DNA from: Rhineura floridana | Lineage: Eukaryota; Chordata; Lepidosauria; Squamata; Rhineuridae | NCBI RefSeq assembly: GCF_030035675.1 | Contig: NC_084487.1 | Coordinates: 67,060,986-67,124,985 of the forward strand | Length of the DNA stretch: 64,000 bases | Reading direction: 5' to 3' | In this document: in pieces, positions 23,201 to 38,200 of the stretch | Numbering within the stretch: the first letter of the stretch is position 1 | Layout: each line of letters starts with the position of its first letter | Position numbers and translations under genes: made by a program | Notes under the pieces: model-generated | What the model saw: only the letters and a program-made list of their open reading frames with translations | Database searches by the model: none | Told to the model about the DNA's origin: nothing

Positions 23201-26200
23201 AAGACCCTCAGAATAGAATGTCCCCATGGCTATATGAAATATTTTAAGTCCCCATTTGAACTGGTTAATTCAGAATCCTAACCCTTCATTGTTATATTAA
23301 AAATCCTATTGTGTACTAATTTTAGATGTGGAAAGAAAGCCATCATCAAAATAGGTAGCTGGAGGGGTGAAGTGCTATGGATGTAAAAACCATTCTTGAA
23401 GTGCTGAATCTAACCCATCTCAAAACTACACGACTGTTTCCTCTCCATCCATCGCTAAATTATTCTCTGTATACTTCCCTGAAGTCATCATATTCATGTG
23501 GTGATTGGCTGGAAGCATACAAAGGGGAGAAATGAGCATCTGGATTATACCTTCAAAGCCAAGATGGTTACAGCCATACCACTCCTTTTTACAACAAGGA
23601 GCATGACATATGCATCTTAACTATAACACAGCAGATGACTTGATGCAGATTTTGAATCTGATTAATATTTGTGGGCTGCTACCAAAAAGAGGTCCCACTT
23701 GCTTTGGGGGGATGGAATTCCCATAATTTTAGAGGCTCATTTTGCATAATTAACTTTACTCCTAGCTGTATATTTATTAAAAATAATTGGGATGCTACCC
23801 AACAACTCAACTAAGCATGATGTGTTGTAAGATTAAGGCTCTGCTGAAATGAAATTGTGGGGTGGGGAAAATATATTCAGGGTATACAGAAAAGAGGAAA
23901 GGAGTAAAAGAAAAGTGTAATGTTACCTTTAAGGTTCACAGTGATTATATTATTATCGCCAATCAAATACCCACAAGGTAGCAATTCAGGCACTTCTTGG
24001 CTATGAGATCTAATGATATCACCTATACAGTAACTGGCAATACAGTCTGAGCCTAAACCAAGGCTACCAGCTGGATCCACTCGGAAAACATATTCCTGAA
24101 ATAAAAAAGACAAAACTACATAAGCAGTGATCATTACATATGACACAAGGATAGAACAATTAAGTGCACCCACTTGTTTAAATGTCACTCTCATTTCCAT
24201 CATGTACAGATAAAGAACATTCACTATGCTTTAGGTGTAAATGTCAAAAAGCATTTTTTTTAATTTCCCACAGGCTCATACAATCCTCAGACATTCTGAC
24301 ATTTACCATAGTATAAAATATATGAAATATAGAGCAGCTCATGTCACATGAATAAAAGGGAACCAGATTAAGGAAGGAGCTTAACAATACTTTAAACTAG
24401 AGCTGAATTGAACTGGGGTATTTGGATGCACATTAATAATACAAGTGCACATATTTATTTGCACTATAATGCTCCCAACAGAATGTGTGCTTGACAGCTT
24501 ATGCCCATCCAGACATACATTCCAACTTGGCAACAGTGGTTTTGCAAGAGGCTGAGAATTTTTTATAAAAGGTCATTAGCCTTGTTATGAACAATACTAT
24601 TTTATGTGTAGATGAATCTTTGAATATGAAAACTGTTTGGCTTTATAGTGCAGACATACCCCAACAAATCTTTTATAATAATTGAAAGAACATCATGAAT
24701 GAATCCAAATTCAGTTTTTACCCTGTAGTTTCTCCCTCACTAATGGGTAGATGTTCCTATTGAAAAATAAACATTTATTTCTATGTATATTGATCTCAGT
24801 ATGTAGCATATCACAATTTTGACAGGGTTCAAAGTATGGTGGGAATAGCTTATCCAAATGAGAAATACCACACTGAAGTCCTCCATCTGTAAAATGACCC
24901 TTACAAACTTGGATGCTGAAAACTAATCAATATTTCTGGACTAAGGAGTGACAAATCCAAATGTCACACTGGGTACATCATAGGACTATTAATTCTGCAG
25001 CAGATCTCTCCACACTGCCAGTGACTCTGAAGAGCCATTGGATCTGGATCTTCCTGGCCAAGGACTGGAGGACCCCACACCAGCTATTTTGGCTTGTGGT
25101 TGGTACTCAGACACCCCCACCCGCCACCTCCATTTGGACTATACAAACAATGGAAATGGTGAACCAGACAGGAACGTTGAGGATGCACCATAAGGCACGG
25201 CTAGCTGCACATAAAGCTACTTGGGAGGAGGGGGAAGAGCATGGAAACACCTGCTCAGACCAGAGCTTGACACAGGAACATAGGAGGCTGCCTTACACTG
25301 AGTTAAACCCACTGGTCCATCTAGGTCAGTACTGTTTAGCAACGGATCTCCAGGGTTTCAGGCAGGAGTCTCTCCCAGTCCTACCTGGAGATGTCAGGGA
25401 TTGAATTTGGGACCTTCTGTAGGCAAGGCAGATGCTCTACCACTGAGCTACAGCCCTTCTCCTTGACCTGAGAGCCAGGAAGGGGTGGCTCTTATATAAG
25501 CTCTTATATAAGCTTCCAGTCTGAGTTGCTTCATTGCTGAAGCAGCTGCTCTCATCCAAGCTCTAGCTTTTTTGGCCTAGGGATACCGAAAGCTAGGCTA
25601 AAACTCTTCTCGATGATATGCTACTTATATACTGACATTTGTCTTGTATGAAGGAGCAATCAAACATTTGAGCTCCTGGCTGAAGTATGAAATAAAACAA
25701 CCCTGTGAGAACCAGGCCATATTAATTAATTAACTTAATTAAGCCCAACAACTATTGGATGACCAGCTCCCTTCCTAGTCCTGACTGCTTTCAGTGCTCA
25801 GCCATTCTTCTTATTCCAGAAATAAACTGATGAAGCAAAAAGGAAAGTGCAGGATGACAAGCTCATAGCATGCTTTAAGGTATCGGAGCAAAAGATTTTA
25901 GGAAAACCTGATGGAACACCTCTCCCAACATGAACCCACCCATACACTATGCTCAACATCAAAGGCCCTCCTCCGGGTGCCTACTCCGAGGGAAGCTCGG
26001 AGGCTGGCAACAAGGGAGAGGGCCTTCTCAGTGGTGACCCCCAAATTATGGAATCATCTCCCTGATGAGGTATGCCTGACGCCAACCCTGTTATCTTTTC
26101 GGCACCAGGTCAAGACTTTCCCCTTCTCCCAGGCATTTTAGCATGTGTTTTTAAATTGCTTTTTAAAATGTGTTTTTAAATTTGTATATTTGTTTTTAAT

Positions 26201-29200
26201 TGTTGTAAACTGCCCAGAGAGCTTTGGCTATGGGGCGGTATACAAATGCAATGAATGAATGAATGAATGAATAAAGGCTTACAAAAAACAGTCAGTTGGC
26301 TGACCCTAAGCACCACAAAATGTAAGGGTCCAGAGCCTCCTGTATTGTACTAATTGGAGTGGAATTGTCTTAGGGTTCTGCCTCCTGTTCTTCACACTGG
26401 GAAAAGCCGAAACAAGTTTCTACCTTCCCATAAGAACTGCTCCATTGCTCCTTAGGAAAGCCCTCCTTTATCTGCCCTTGACCTATTTGCTTAGGCAAAC
26501 TGTGAGCAATAAGATAATTAAACAGCAGGAAATTACAAAAGCTAGCCTATGCTCATGCTTCTGAATTGACTCAAAAAAGCCTTACCTTAAAGAGTCGTCT
26601 TATTACACCATCTAATACATCCCATTTTGTTTTACCACTGACTCCAATGGATCCTATCAAATATGTCTGTATTTTTTGCTCCTGTAAAGAGAGGGGAGAG
26701 TTGTGGAAGAACCTTCATAGTTCAAAGTTTGCAAAGTATCATTTTGTCAGACTTAGGGAATATTTTTTCTATAGACAAAGAAATTTTACTACCTGGAGAC
26801 ATGCTACAATTAGTTATCACAACAAAATTGAGCAATATATTAATTAAGACATGCAGCTGTGCATGCAGATATTTCTGGAAGTTACAGTTCAGTTCAGTTA
26901 TATGTCAACCTTTTCTTTAATCAAATGCAAGACCTTTTCCTGTGACAAATCTGTGGAAACCGAAAACATATAACCTACAATGGGTACCTTCATTCAGAAA
27001 TAGCTTAAAGAATAGGTAGAGAACTAAGTTTCCTATCTAACAAAAGCAGGCTATGCTATATTGACATATCCTTAGATATGATCCTTAGATATGAACTTCT
27101 ATGAGAGGGTAGCAGAGCAATTTGCTGGTTATCATCAATTAGAGGCACTGCCATGATAGCACAAATATAGGTGCAAGTTGAGAGGATGAGGGGAAAGGCT
27201 GTAGTCAATGGTTCCTGTTGAACTCTTAATTGAATATACTGCTGGGTAGTACAGTACAGCCTTTGTAGCAATAGTAACATAGGATAATTCGGATGAATGC
27301 CAATGAATAAAACCTGGAAGTCATAGTACCTTGGATTGACCATAGCCCTTGTTTATCGTGACTATAATTTTAACATTCTGGCCTTCTTTATGGAGAGTTC
27401 CATCTGTAACATCTTCAAGTAAAATATCTAACAAGCAAGAAACAAATAAAAATGCCCATTAAAAATATACTTAGCTTGGCAAAAGGTACCCCACTGATTT
27501 TATTTGTATTTCTAAAGTGTCCTTTTCTGAGCATAACGGCCCACAATATATTGAAACTGCCACTTCTCTTTTATTCTGTTGGCAGAAGCAATGCATGATG
27601 AGTCAGTCAATCATATATTTGAAACACTTGAATTGTGGGTGTCTGCAGGAATTTTTTTCCACGGGAGGCTAAAGAAAATACTCTTAAGTAAACAAATAAA
27701 TAGCATCAGAGCACCATTTCTACTAGGTCTGGCAAATGAGTAGTGATGAGGCCTGTTCTCTGAGAAACTTAAATTCCAAGTCTACACCTCCATTCTTTGT
27801 CAGTTGGTAGAACTGCTGTCCATCTGTGGGGGACCTAGCATCCACATTATGTCTTTTCACCCACTGCTAAAATCCGTAATTCTTTTCCTGGCTCCCTTCA
27901 CCCTCTCTAGCCTTTAATTAATTGCACTGCTGCTACAAGCTGCTATTGTTAACTTTACCACCTCCCCTTCACTTAAATTCCATTTTTAAAAACCTCAAAA
28001 TGACAAGACAACAACAATAAACTATGCTTCAGAAGTGTCTCATGCTACTTTTACTTCCCATCCTCCCTAGCAAAATGAATATTACACTGGTTACTTTGCA
28101 GGGTAGATGTACCCATACTCTCTCGAGCCACAGTCTCGTCCCCTGCAAAACAACTATAATAGTAATAGAGTTGCAGTGGCATTGGCAAGGCAATTTTGTA
28201 AGGATTACAAACTCTGTGGGGGCGAGGCGGGGGAGAGAAAAACATTTGGGGAGTATATAAAATAAGCCACAAATTGGAAAGTTGCTAGCTTCTGTTTTGG
28301 GATTGACACACTACTGCCAGTCAGAGTTACTCTAAAATCCTAGATATTGGAATTGTTTTCTGTGTGATGGGAATCATTTCTCCAAGAGGAAAGACCAAAA
28401 TAAAAGGCTTAAAAATAAACCAGGAAGTTCCTTTTCTAGACAATGGGTATGATACTTTAGACTTCTCTCTGTCTAACTGGGTAGATGTGCTTCCTTCAAT
28501 GACAGCCATTGTTATGCCTTCATTTGTTGGCTAAAAACACAGATAGGTGAGAGCAGGCTAGCTTCTCACAAAATGAATGCCTTGCATCTTGGGTCCTACA
28601 AGGGCTATAGACTTGTTTTTTATATTTCAGAACATCCATTTTTTATGCATGTTCCATTCCATTCTCTAAATCAAGAGTTTGCTTGCAAGTATGGGAGCTC
28701 TAATGTATCATGTGTGGCTTCAACTATGATACCACTCAAGATTCTGAAGCCTTGGAACCACCACATGCTGCTGTGGCTTTAAAATCCCAAATGTGGCAGA
28801 AAACATTTTTTAAAAAGCTAGTGGTAGGAACTAGTGAATGGTGGCAAGCCTTTATTTTAACAATTGTAGATCTAAACAATGAAACACCAGAACACAATTA
28901 CAAATATTGGCAAACGTAAATGCACATACTAAGTGCAATACACAACCCTATACTTTCGCTACTTACCATTTACTTACTGCATTTATATATCGCCTTTCTG
29001 CCAAAGCACCCAGAACAGTTTACAAACAAATGGTGGGAAATATTATCAGATTGACTTCAGGAACAGATGTCACTACCTCCCTGGACTGGACTTTTACTCT
29101 TCTGCCTTCTCTCAGGAAGGCAATGTATTTATGTGTTATATACAGACGGGTTTGGATCCATCCAAAGGTTCTCTTCCTGTAACAGAAGGATCAACTTCCA

Positions 29201-32200
29201 TCAGATAATGTATTTCATTGAAGGAAACCTTCTGCTGCAGGAAGGGAACCTGTGAGATGCAACCCATAATTAGTGAATTTTCCAAAAATGTCATATTTTA
29301 GACAATGGGTTCTATTCAGTTTAATGTTCTCTCCCTCCTCCCTGACCCCACCCACCAAATCTGTTCTGGGGTTTCTCCTAACCTTTCTGAGCAGATTTGG
29401 GGATGATGGGGGCAAGAGAGGGGGAATACCCTTGAGCTAGCCCATTGAATGTCACCCGCAGGAATTACAGAGCAGCCTTTGCCAACCTGGCACCCTCCAG
29501 ATGTTTTGGACTAAAACTCCCATCATTCCCAGTCTGCACTGACACAGTACTAGATACTAGTATTAATAGAGAGCATTAGTATCAAAACACTCAGAATGAA
29601 GGTAGCACATTCTGGTGTTTTTGTTTGATTTTACCTGTTTGGTGGTGAGATAAGACAAATAGCATTCTTTGATTTTTTTACTGATTTTCAAACTTGTAGA
29701 CCTCATTTATTTAATGAACTTGGAGCAGCCAGCCTGGTGGCCCAGTGCTAAACTGCCACCCTCCCAAGACCAGCACCATGCAAGGTTGGGGCTATGCTGG
29801 TGCACCTGAACAGCCTCACTTTCCATACACATTATCCCAGTAAGTGGCAGCAATGCCACTGCCAGGGGAGTGGTGGTGTAGCACCAACCCACCACACTCA
29901 CCACTCCTGTAGTGAACAGCTTTCACTAGTTAAGATTTAACTGGTTTTCTCTACATGTAAAATATATAAGCAAAATGTTCTGGTAGGACAACAAAATCTA
30001 AAAGAAAATGTATTTACCTGATGTCACTGAATCAGTGATGTTCAAGTTATTTAAAGAGAGGCCCAAAGATTGCCGTGAAGAGGAGGAAGATGTGCTGCTT
30101 GAAGACTCTGAACATGGCCGGGCTGGCTTTCCAGTGTTTCCAGTCTCTGCCTTCAAGCGATCATTTTCAGCTTTCAATATCTCAATTTCATTCTATCATT
30201 TTAAATATAAATACAAGAATCAATATTTAAAAGTGAGGGGAGAGGCATTTAATACCATCAGGTACAGTGTGGATTTTCATAGTTTGTCAGCTAGAGCCAA
30301 GCAGTTTTCATAGCTGGAGTAAGAAAAAAATGCTGAATTGCCTATACTACATTCACTGGAACTTTAGTTTACCATCATCTTTGGAACATGTCAATTCTCT
30401 GATTCCATGGCAAATTGCCTAGATAAAAATAGATCCTGAAAACCCGAGTTAAGTTTTACCATCAGGCTGCATCCAAGTGGCAGTATAGAAGGAGACATAG
30501 GTGCATGTACTTCACATTTGTCCTTTGCCTACATTCCACAGAGGTCTCTCCTCTGTCACAGTCTAGTAATACTGTGGTAAACATAAGACCAGCATCAGCA
30601 ATACAGCATGGCTGGCCAGAGTAGTGCCATAATGGCACAAAAACAAGTTCTGCATTTTGCAGACGTGCTTTACCGGCTTTCTACATGTTAGCAGACAGGT
30701 GTTGAACCATAGATGCTCACTGAAAGTCATGAAACATCTTTTTGCCATTACATATACATCATACATAATGGAACTTTGAAATTAGCCATTTCTCAATATA
30801 TTTAATATATGATGCAGAAATCTATTACACTGCTAGAAGAGTTGCCAACAAGGTGCCTTCCAGAAGTTTTTGGACTACCGCTCTCATGAGCCTGAGCCAA
30901 CATGGCCAATGGTCAGGGATGATGGGAGTTGTAGTCCATCAACATCCAGAGTACTAAATTGGCTACCCCTGCACTACTACATAGGTAATTTCACACTAAT
31001 GAACAAATATCTCTAGATTAAAATAAAAACAAGCCTTTTTCAAGCACTCAAACCTGTGGCTATGAGTGGAGAAGAGTAGGGCCATGTCCATTTTCCATTC
31101 ACTGGGGAAAACATCATTAAAGGGGAGAACTGCTGTAGACTTATTTATTTATTTATTTATTAAATTTATATCCCACCCTTCCTTCCCAAAGGAGCCCAAG
31201 GCTTCAAACAACAAATGATAAGACACTAAAAACAACATCTTAAAAACAACTCCAGTACAGATGCAGACTTAAAATGTTTGTTGGAGAGGAAGGTCTTCAG
31301 TAGGCACCAAAAAGACAACAGAGATGGCACCTATCTAATATTTAAGGGGAGGGAATTCTAAACACCAGGTGCCACAACACTATAGGCCTGATTTCTATGT
31401 TGTGCAGAAGAGATCACCAGCAGAGCACAGTGATCAGCTGGGTGTATAAGGGTATACAGGCTCATTCTGTGATTGGGAATTCTTTACAGTTTAATAAAAG
31501 AACCAAGACACCTAGTAATGTCACATTCCTAGTTAAATCCTACACAGTGCTGAGGGGTTGCCAAATTTACAACAATAGCATGAAAACACAGGTAGTGATA
31601 TGCTGTGAATTCTCAGCCCAAATTAAAAACAATTAAGTCCAAATTCCCAGTTAAGCTGTACCCTGATGTTCTAGTCTTTTATAAAGATTTTGTATTTGCA
31701 TTTTCAAAGTGAAGAGGAAGAAAGAATAGGGTGTTAAGGACTGAAAATGACAGCTAACCAAGATTAAAAGGTCAATGAAGCAAGGAACAAATCAAGCAGT
31801 TGGGAAGTGCAGCACTGGCAAGCAGTGGATCACCATGGTGTGTGTTAAAGTTGCTAAAAATTGCACAACTCCTTGCCATAGCTTTTGGGAAATTGAAGGA
31901 ATCCATAAAGAAGGGGTGGCTAACCTTCAGCTTAGTGGCCTGAGGGTGCAAGCAGCAAAAAGAAAGAAAAAAGTAAGTAGAGACAGCTCTGGGTAAACTC
32001 TCCCTCCCCCCCGCTAATCTGCATGAATCACCTGGGGGATGGGCTGTGTGCTTGTATGTAGGTGAGGGGCAGTCAAACCCACCAGTGGAATACAGCCCCT
32101 GGAGGGTTAGTCAAGGGTGAATGCAGCCTTAAGTCATAAAGCAAACACAGTACGAGGCAACTTCCTAGATTCCTAAGGGATCTCTCTTCTCCCAAGTTAT

Positions 32201-35200
32201 TCAAGGGTGCTTTGTTTTTTAACTGTTCTATGGTGACATTGCAATATCCTTTTTTTATGTTACTCAGTGGCTTTAAGAAATCCTATCATGAGTCTCTTGG
32301 CAGCACTTCAAAAGAAGTTGCTGAAACTGTTTCTGAAGTTTTGCTTTACCTAGGAGGAGAGCCTGGCTGGGAGTCCAGAGTCTGTGAGTTCAAAGGGCCA
32401 GCTAAAGATCACTCCCACGGTGAGTGGCTCAGGGGTAATGTGCGCTGCCACCTCTGCACCCATGGGCAAGCTGCATAGTCCCAAGGAGCCCAGTTGCCCC
32501 CCCAGCTAGCAGTTGCGGACAAAGAAGGGGCTGGCTTGTGCAGCTGTGGCAAGCTGAGCAGGCCCTAGCCAGCTGGGGAGGACTAGCCTCAGAGGGAAGC
32601 AATGGTAAACCCCCTCTGAATACCACGTACCATGAAATCCCTATTCATAGGGTCACCATAAGTCGGGATCGACTTGAAGGCAGTCCATTTTCAGTATTAG
32701 CACCTCTGTTGTCATATGTGAAGGTCTACAATTGGTCTATTTCTAGTTTGTCATAACCTAGTCTCTATGGTTTATATGGCATCCCTTATTATGTGACCCA
32801 CAGTTTGCTGTCTTTGTATTTTGAACTGCACTTTTGTGTTTCCATGCAAAATACTAAATTCATCCATACACAATGGTGTGTGTTTTGACAGTACTTTAAG
32901 ACAAAGAATCAGGCAACGTCAAACAATTAAAAATATCCCAATTTAAGTACTTGTGCATTTTCAATCCACAGCCCTTTCAAGGTGGCTCACAGAATTGAAA
33001 AACAACAGCAGCATAACAGAATTAAAAATAACATAAACCATTGATGATAATGGGGAATTTCCTTTCAGTGCAATCCATCTTTAGTGGATGGATTTTCTCA
33101 GCACTGGTTAAATCCTCCCTCCATGTCTGCTGCAGTCCAGCTAATTACAGTAGGGCCCCACTCATATGGCAGGTTAGGTTTCAGACCCCCGCCGGAAAGC
33201 GAAAACTGCCGAAAAGCGGATCAGCTGTAGCGTGGGGGGTCTGGAACCTAACCCGCTGGTCGCGCCAGAGGAGAAGATCAGATCTTCCCCTCCTCGGGCG
33301 CGATCAACTGGAGTGTGGGAGTCTGACCGCCCCTGATGAGGATAAGATCAGCTGTAGCACGCTACAGCTGATCTTCTCCTCCTCCAGCACGATCAGCTGG
33401 AGGGCGGGGAGCTCCAGTCCCCCCTCCAGCTGATCGCCCCGCTGGCGCCGTATTAGCAGAATGCCGAAAAGCGGGGCCCTACTGTATCAGCACACACCTT
33501 GAGATGATGCTATTTGCATTTTTAAAAACCTGCACATTAAATGTAAAGATACATTTAATGTCATATCTAGCTTGGCCCCCAGTCACTCATGACATTTTGG
33601 CTCCTGCACTTTCTTGGGTGGACAAATGACACCTATCAAAGCATACCAAATGTTATGGGGAACATTTACCACCTCAAATAATCAAAAAATCAAGAGGAAG
33701 TTTCATGAAAGTGGAAAATCCCACATGCCAACCACATCTTATCTTACCTCTATCAGGGCCTTCCTATCAACTGTGCTGTAAATTGCTAATGAATCAGTTT
33801 GAGCCTCCTCTCAAATAAGCATTTTAATCTCCATCTTGTCCTTTCCTCCCATTGGAGCTCCTAATGTGTTTCCTGTGAGCACAACAGACAGAAGCCTACA
33901 GTTCTATAATAGCTTAGCTAATGGCTAAGAAAGGGCTCACAACTGTTTTCTTTACTTTTTGTCCTTTCATCAAGACAAAGTCCTTGACATTTCATTGAGA
34001 ATTCACTAAACAGGGGTGGCTAACCCTGTGGCCCTTCAGATGTTTGCCTATGCTGGCTAGGACTGATCAGAATTGTAGTTCAGCAACATCTGGAGGGCCA
34101 CAGGTTAGCCACCCTGTGTTAAATTAGTATTTTTCAACAAATCTTTGTACTCTCTGCTTTGACACCTTAATCATATTTCTGCAACCATACTAAGTGCTCT
34201 AAAATGCATGATAGGTGAAACAATAAAAAGATGGATTCAAAGTAACTTTTCCAACCGTATAACATTAATAGGGACCCACATCTTCAAGTGAAACAAAGCA
34301 GCCTATTTAATTGTAATACTTGTGGACAGGATGCCTAAATATAATTATTTACAAGTGCTACTGACTTCAAAGGAATCAATATCTGGTGTTAGGACTAGGT
34401 CTTCATTACCTTGCATGACTCAACAAGGGAAAATGTTGCAAAGATAGTACAGCAGCTGATTCATTTTAGCAGTCCCGAATAGAGAATGGCCACTTACATC
34501 TATAGACTTTATAACAGGGTTTATGAGCTTGGAAGCTTGACTACTGGAAAGAATGTGACAAAGTGAAAGAGAAGATGGGAAATGGTAGAAGCAAAGAATT
34601 AAGGAGTCATTGAAGACCTTCGGGTGCCCTGAAAATTTGATATAATTCTTACTGAAGCAGCCAGAGCTCTTCTAAAGCCTCAGAAGCCTCTCAGATTCTG
34701 AGTTGGTTATCTCTTACTAGCATTTTTCAGCGGAAAGGACAATTATAGGGGATCACTGCAAATACCTGAGACAGCAAAAGAGAGAGCCATACATTTAAGT
34801 GTCTTATTCTGTTACTTATATTATTTTTCAATCCCACTAAAATCTCAGCTAAATTATTTCCATTGATCCCATTCCATGCCTCTGTTCAGCCCAGGATGAT
34901 TGCAGTTGGGGTTTAAAGAAATGGCTTTTGTGAGTAATGCTGACCTGCATCCGGTTCATGGCTTCTCGAATCTGGTCAAGATGGTGTGCTGAGCTGAGGG
35001 CCTCAAGACGAATGTCTGTTAACTTGAGCTCTTTCTCCCTGAGCTCATTTTTCAGCTGCAGAATTATTTCAGCCTCTGCCTCTGTGCATTCACAGATCCT
35101 AAAAAAAAAATTGGAAAGGAGGCAGAAGATTAAAGGAATGTTCCCTTCTAAAGGCAGTGTGCTATTATTCTGCATCAAAGAATAGAAAAGGGTTGGTGCT

Positions 35201-38200
35201 GGTGACTCCTAGGAGCAGGACAGAGAGTTTCATCAAAGCTACATGAATGGGTTCAATTTAAAAACATGAAAAGGTAAAAATATCCAGATAAAATTATAAG
35301 CTTGCCTTTGGAGCTTTCCTATTTAGTTCTACATTTTCTATTTATAAGAAACATAATTATTATGCATCGTTATTTTCCTCCAAAGTAGAAAAGGTCTGTT
35401 TTTTTATTTGCCAAAACAGTCACAGCTTTATTTAACTTTTAATGAAAGCAATGTAACTGTTAACTATTTTCCAAAATAGCTGTGTTTAAAACTAAAGTAT
35501 TGGGGTTGAAATGAAGTTAGTTTAGCATTGCAATGTTCTCTGTAAAGTGTACAAAAATATAGGACTGCTTTACCCATACATTATTATTTCTTGATTATTC
35601 CACATTTAGCATCTGTTACTTGATTACTCAATAGACCTCACTAAATATACCAACTGTTTCTATGGATATATTATGACATAGCCAATGTGGCATTTTCCAG
35701 ATGTTGTTGCATTACAGCACCCATTAACCCCAGACAGCAGCCAATGGTCAGGAAGGAGTTGATTATGGGAATTGTAGTCCAACATTTGGAGGGCACCACA
35801 TTGGCTACCCCTGTATTGATATTTAAGGTGATGACTGGTGTAACAAATGCTATGACTATGGAATTTGATCTATTATTATTTCAAACATGCAAATAGTCAC
35901 TTCCCCATAAGGAAGTATTCCTCAGTGGTCTTCACTATAACAATATGAAACAGCCTTGTGAAGACCACTGAGGAATGCTTCTGTTTGCCTTTGATTCCAC
36001 ATAGTGAACACTTAACAGAAAGATGGATCTCACCACATGGAACAGTCCTATAATGTGGGCTCTCCATCAGCATAAGGAGATAACAAGAACATTCATTGCT
36101 TTTGTGGAGATTCTCCACACAATATATCCAGATACTATACAGTGAGTGGCAGGAGCAGTGGCTTGCATGGGACTGCATACTCAACTGCAGTGTCACATTC
36201 TCTTACAATGTCCACATTTGGGAAAAAATGTGCAGTAAATTTTAGAACAGAGGATGTCTTCAATATAATGGCTTCTTTTTTGCAACTAAATGAAAATGTA
36301 AAACAACTTATTTGTGGAGATAGTTTGATCCAGTTTTTACTGCATGATTCTCTGCTTTACTCTGCCTTGCTCTACTTTCTTTTGCTATGAGCTCCAGAGT
36401 GTTCCACATGCAAACTGGGGAATATCTCTGCATGTTATTGAAGATAACATGTAGAATCTTATCCTGTTGGTCACTACTGTGCTAATGTAGACCTGCATTC
36501 ATCCACATTACTCAAATTATTCTACTCTACAGATTACATATCGGGGATGGGGAACCTATGACCCTCCAGATGTTACTATACTACAACTCCAGTCATCCCT
36601 GAACTCTGGCCATGCTGGACCTGATGAGGGCAACAGGTCCCGCACCACTTTATTACATGTTACTGTGCTTCAGTATTTCAGTGTAAACCTGAAACTGCTA
36701 TAATGTTTTAATTTTTTCATGGAATTACTACAAATGTCTTGCAGGGCGGGGTGGGAATGGACCACTTCATTCTAGTTCTTGGGCATGTAATTCCAAGCCC
36801 CAGTTGCCAGTTTACCGGGATCTATGCTTGTAGATCACGTGGCCGTTTTGCCTTTTCTTTGGAGCCCAGATTTGGGATGACCTGCATATACACGCAATAG
36901 ACAGACAGATGCAAGTGACAGAAAGTAAAGGAAATGGTTTAGAAAATGAGATCAGGCTTGAGGAAGAAACAAACCAAAAACACTATGCAATAGAAAATAC
37001 AAGGTTTTCTGGGGAAGGTGTGAATGGAATGATAAATTATAGAAGTAAAATATGCCAAAGCCTACATAGATTTCATTCATGCCAAGCACTGTCAAGTCAA
37101 ATTTATGGACAAATATCAGACTGAGGATAAAAGACTAACAGTGCAATCCACTTACTCAGAAGTAAGTCTCACCAAGTTGAATGGAACTTTCTCCCAGGTC
37201 AGTGTGCAGAGGATTGCAGCCTCAATGCCTGAAATACTTTCCTATGGCCAAAAAATGTCCTGTACATTCAGATCAAGCACATGAAGGCAGCACGCTTAGA
37301 CAGACTACTATTTCTGAATGTGCAGGAAGCTTTTTGATATGACAGATTACTCAAATATTTGATCCCTTCCTCCATCTACAATCTGAAGCAATATAATTCA
37401 GCAACAGATATATCACAAAGGTCTTGATTGCTAATTTTAGAATGCTTAACTTGAGGACTAGGACACAAAAATAGACACATCACTACATTCTCTATCAAGT
37501 TTCATTGTTATCACCAGAGAATGTATATGCTCATTCTTGTTAGATGCCTGCAATTCCAATTAGCTGAGGTTTGGATAATCAAAGTATATCCTAAAGACAC
37601 AGCCAGTAGTGATTGCCACTTGCAGAGTATTCTGTGGTTCGGCTGGTCAACAGATAATATCCTCAAAATGTTCTTGTATCTAAGCATCTGCTTTCCTACG
37701 AAGTAGGTGGCTCACTACAGGAAGTGCTTGTCCCCCGTCTTAAGGTTTTTTTTTTTTATCAGAACTCATATTGGGTTACCTATTCATTAATAATCTGGAC
37801 TGAACATATATTATCTGATTGCATCTCCTACCCTGTTGACAGCAGCTTGGTTCCATGTGCATTTGTAAAGTAATGGGGCAAGTCTTCTCTTCAATTGTTG
37901 TTCCTTTGGCCTTGTCAAATTCTTTGTTTGTACTTGTGTGTGTGTGCAGGTATGCATATATATTTATGTATAGCCACCAAGGACAACACTTTATACATAG
38001 ATGAAATTAGCTTTGTCGTGAAAGCTTATGACACAATACATCCAACTGTCTTTAAGATGACATTGTTTTTGATAGAGGTGGTGGATTTGGGATAGAAAAA
38101 GAGAATGATGGTGAATAATCATAAGCAAGATAAGTGCCTTGCCCGAAAGCAAAAAATGCTGGATGATTTTTTCCCCAAGGAAAAGTGGAGATACAGCAAA

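Noticed and set aside
25416-25466. Possible tRNA gene on the minus strand
   Set aside because: Has tRNA-like A and B boxes but is continuous with a SINE body and cannot fold into a full cloverleaf.
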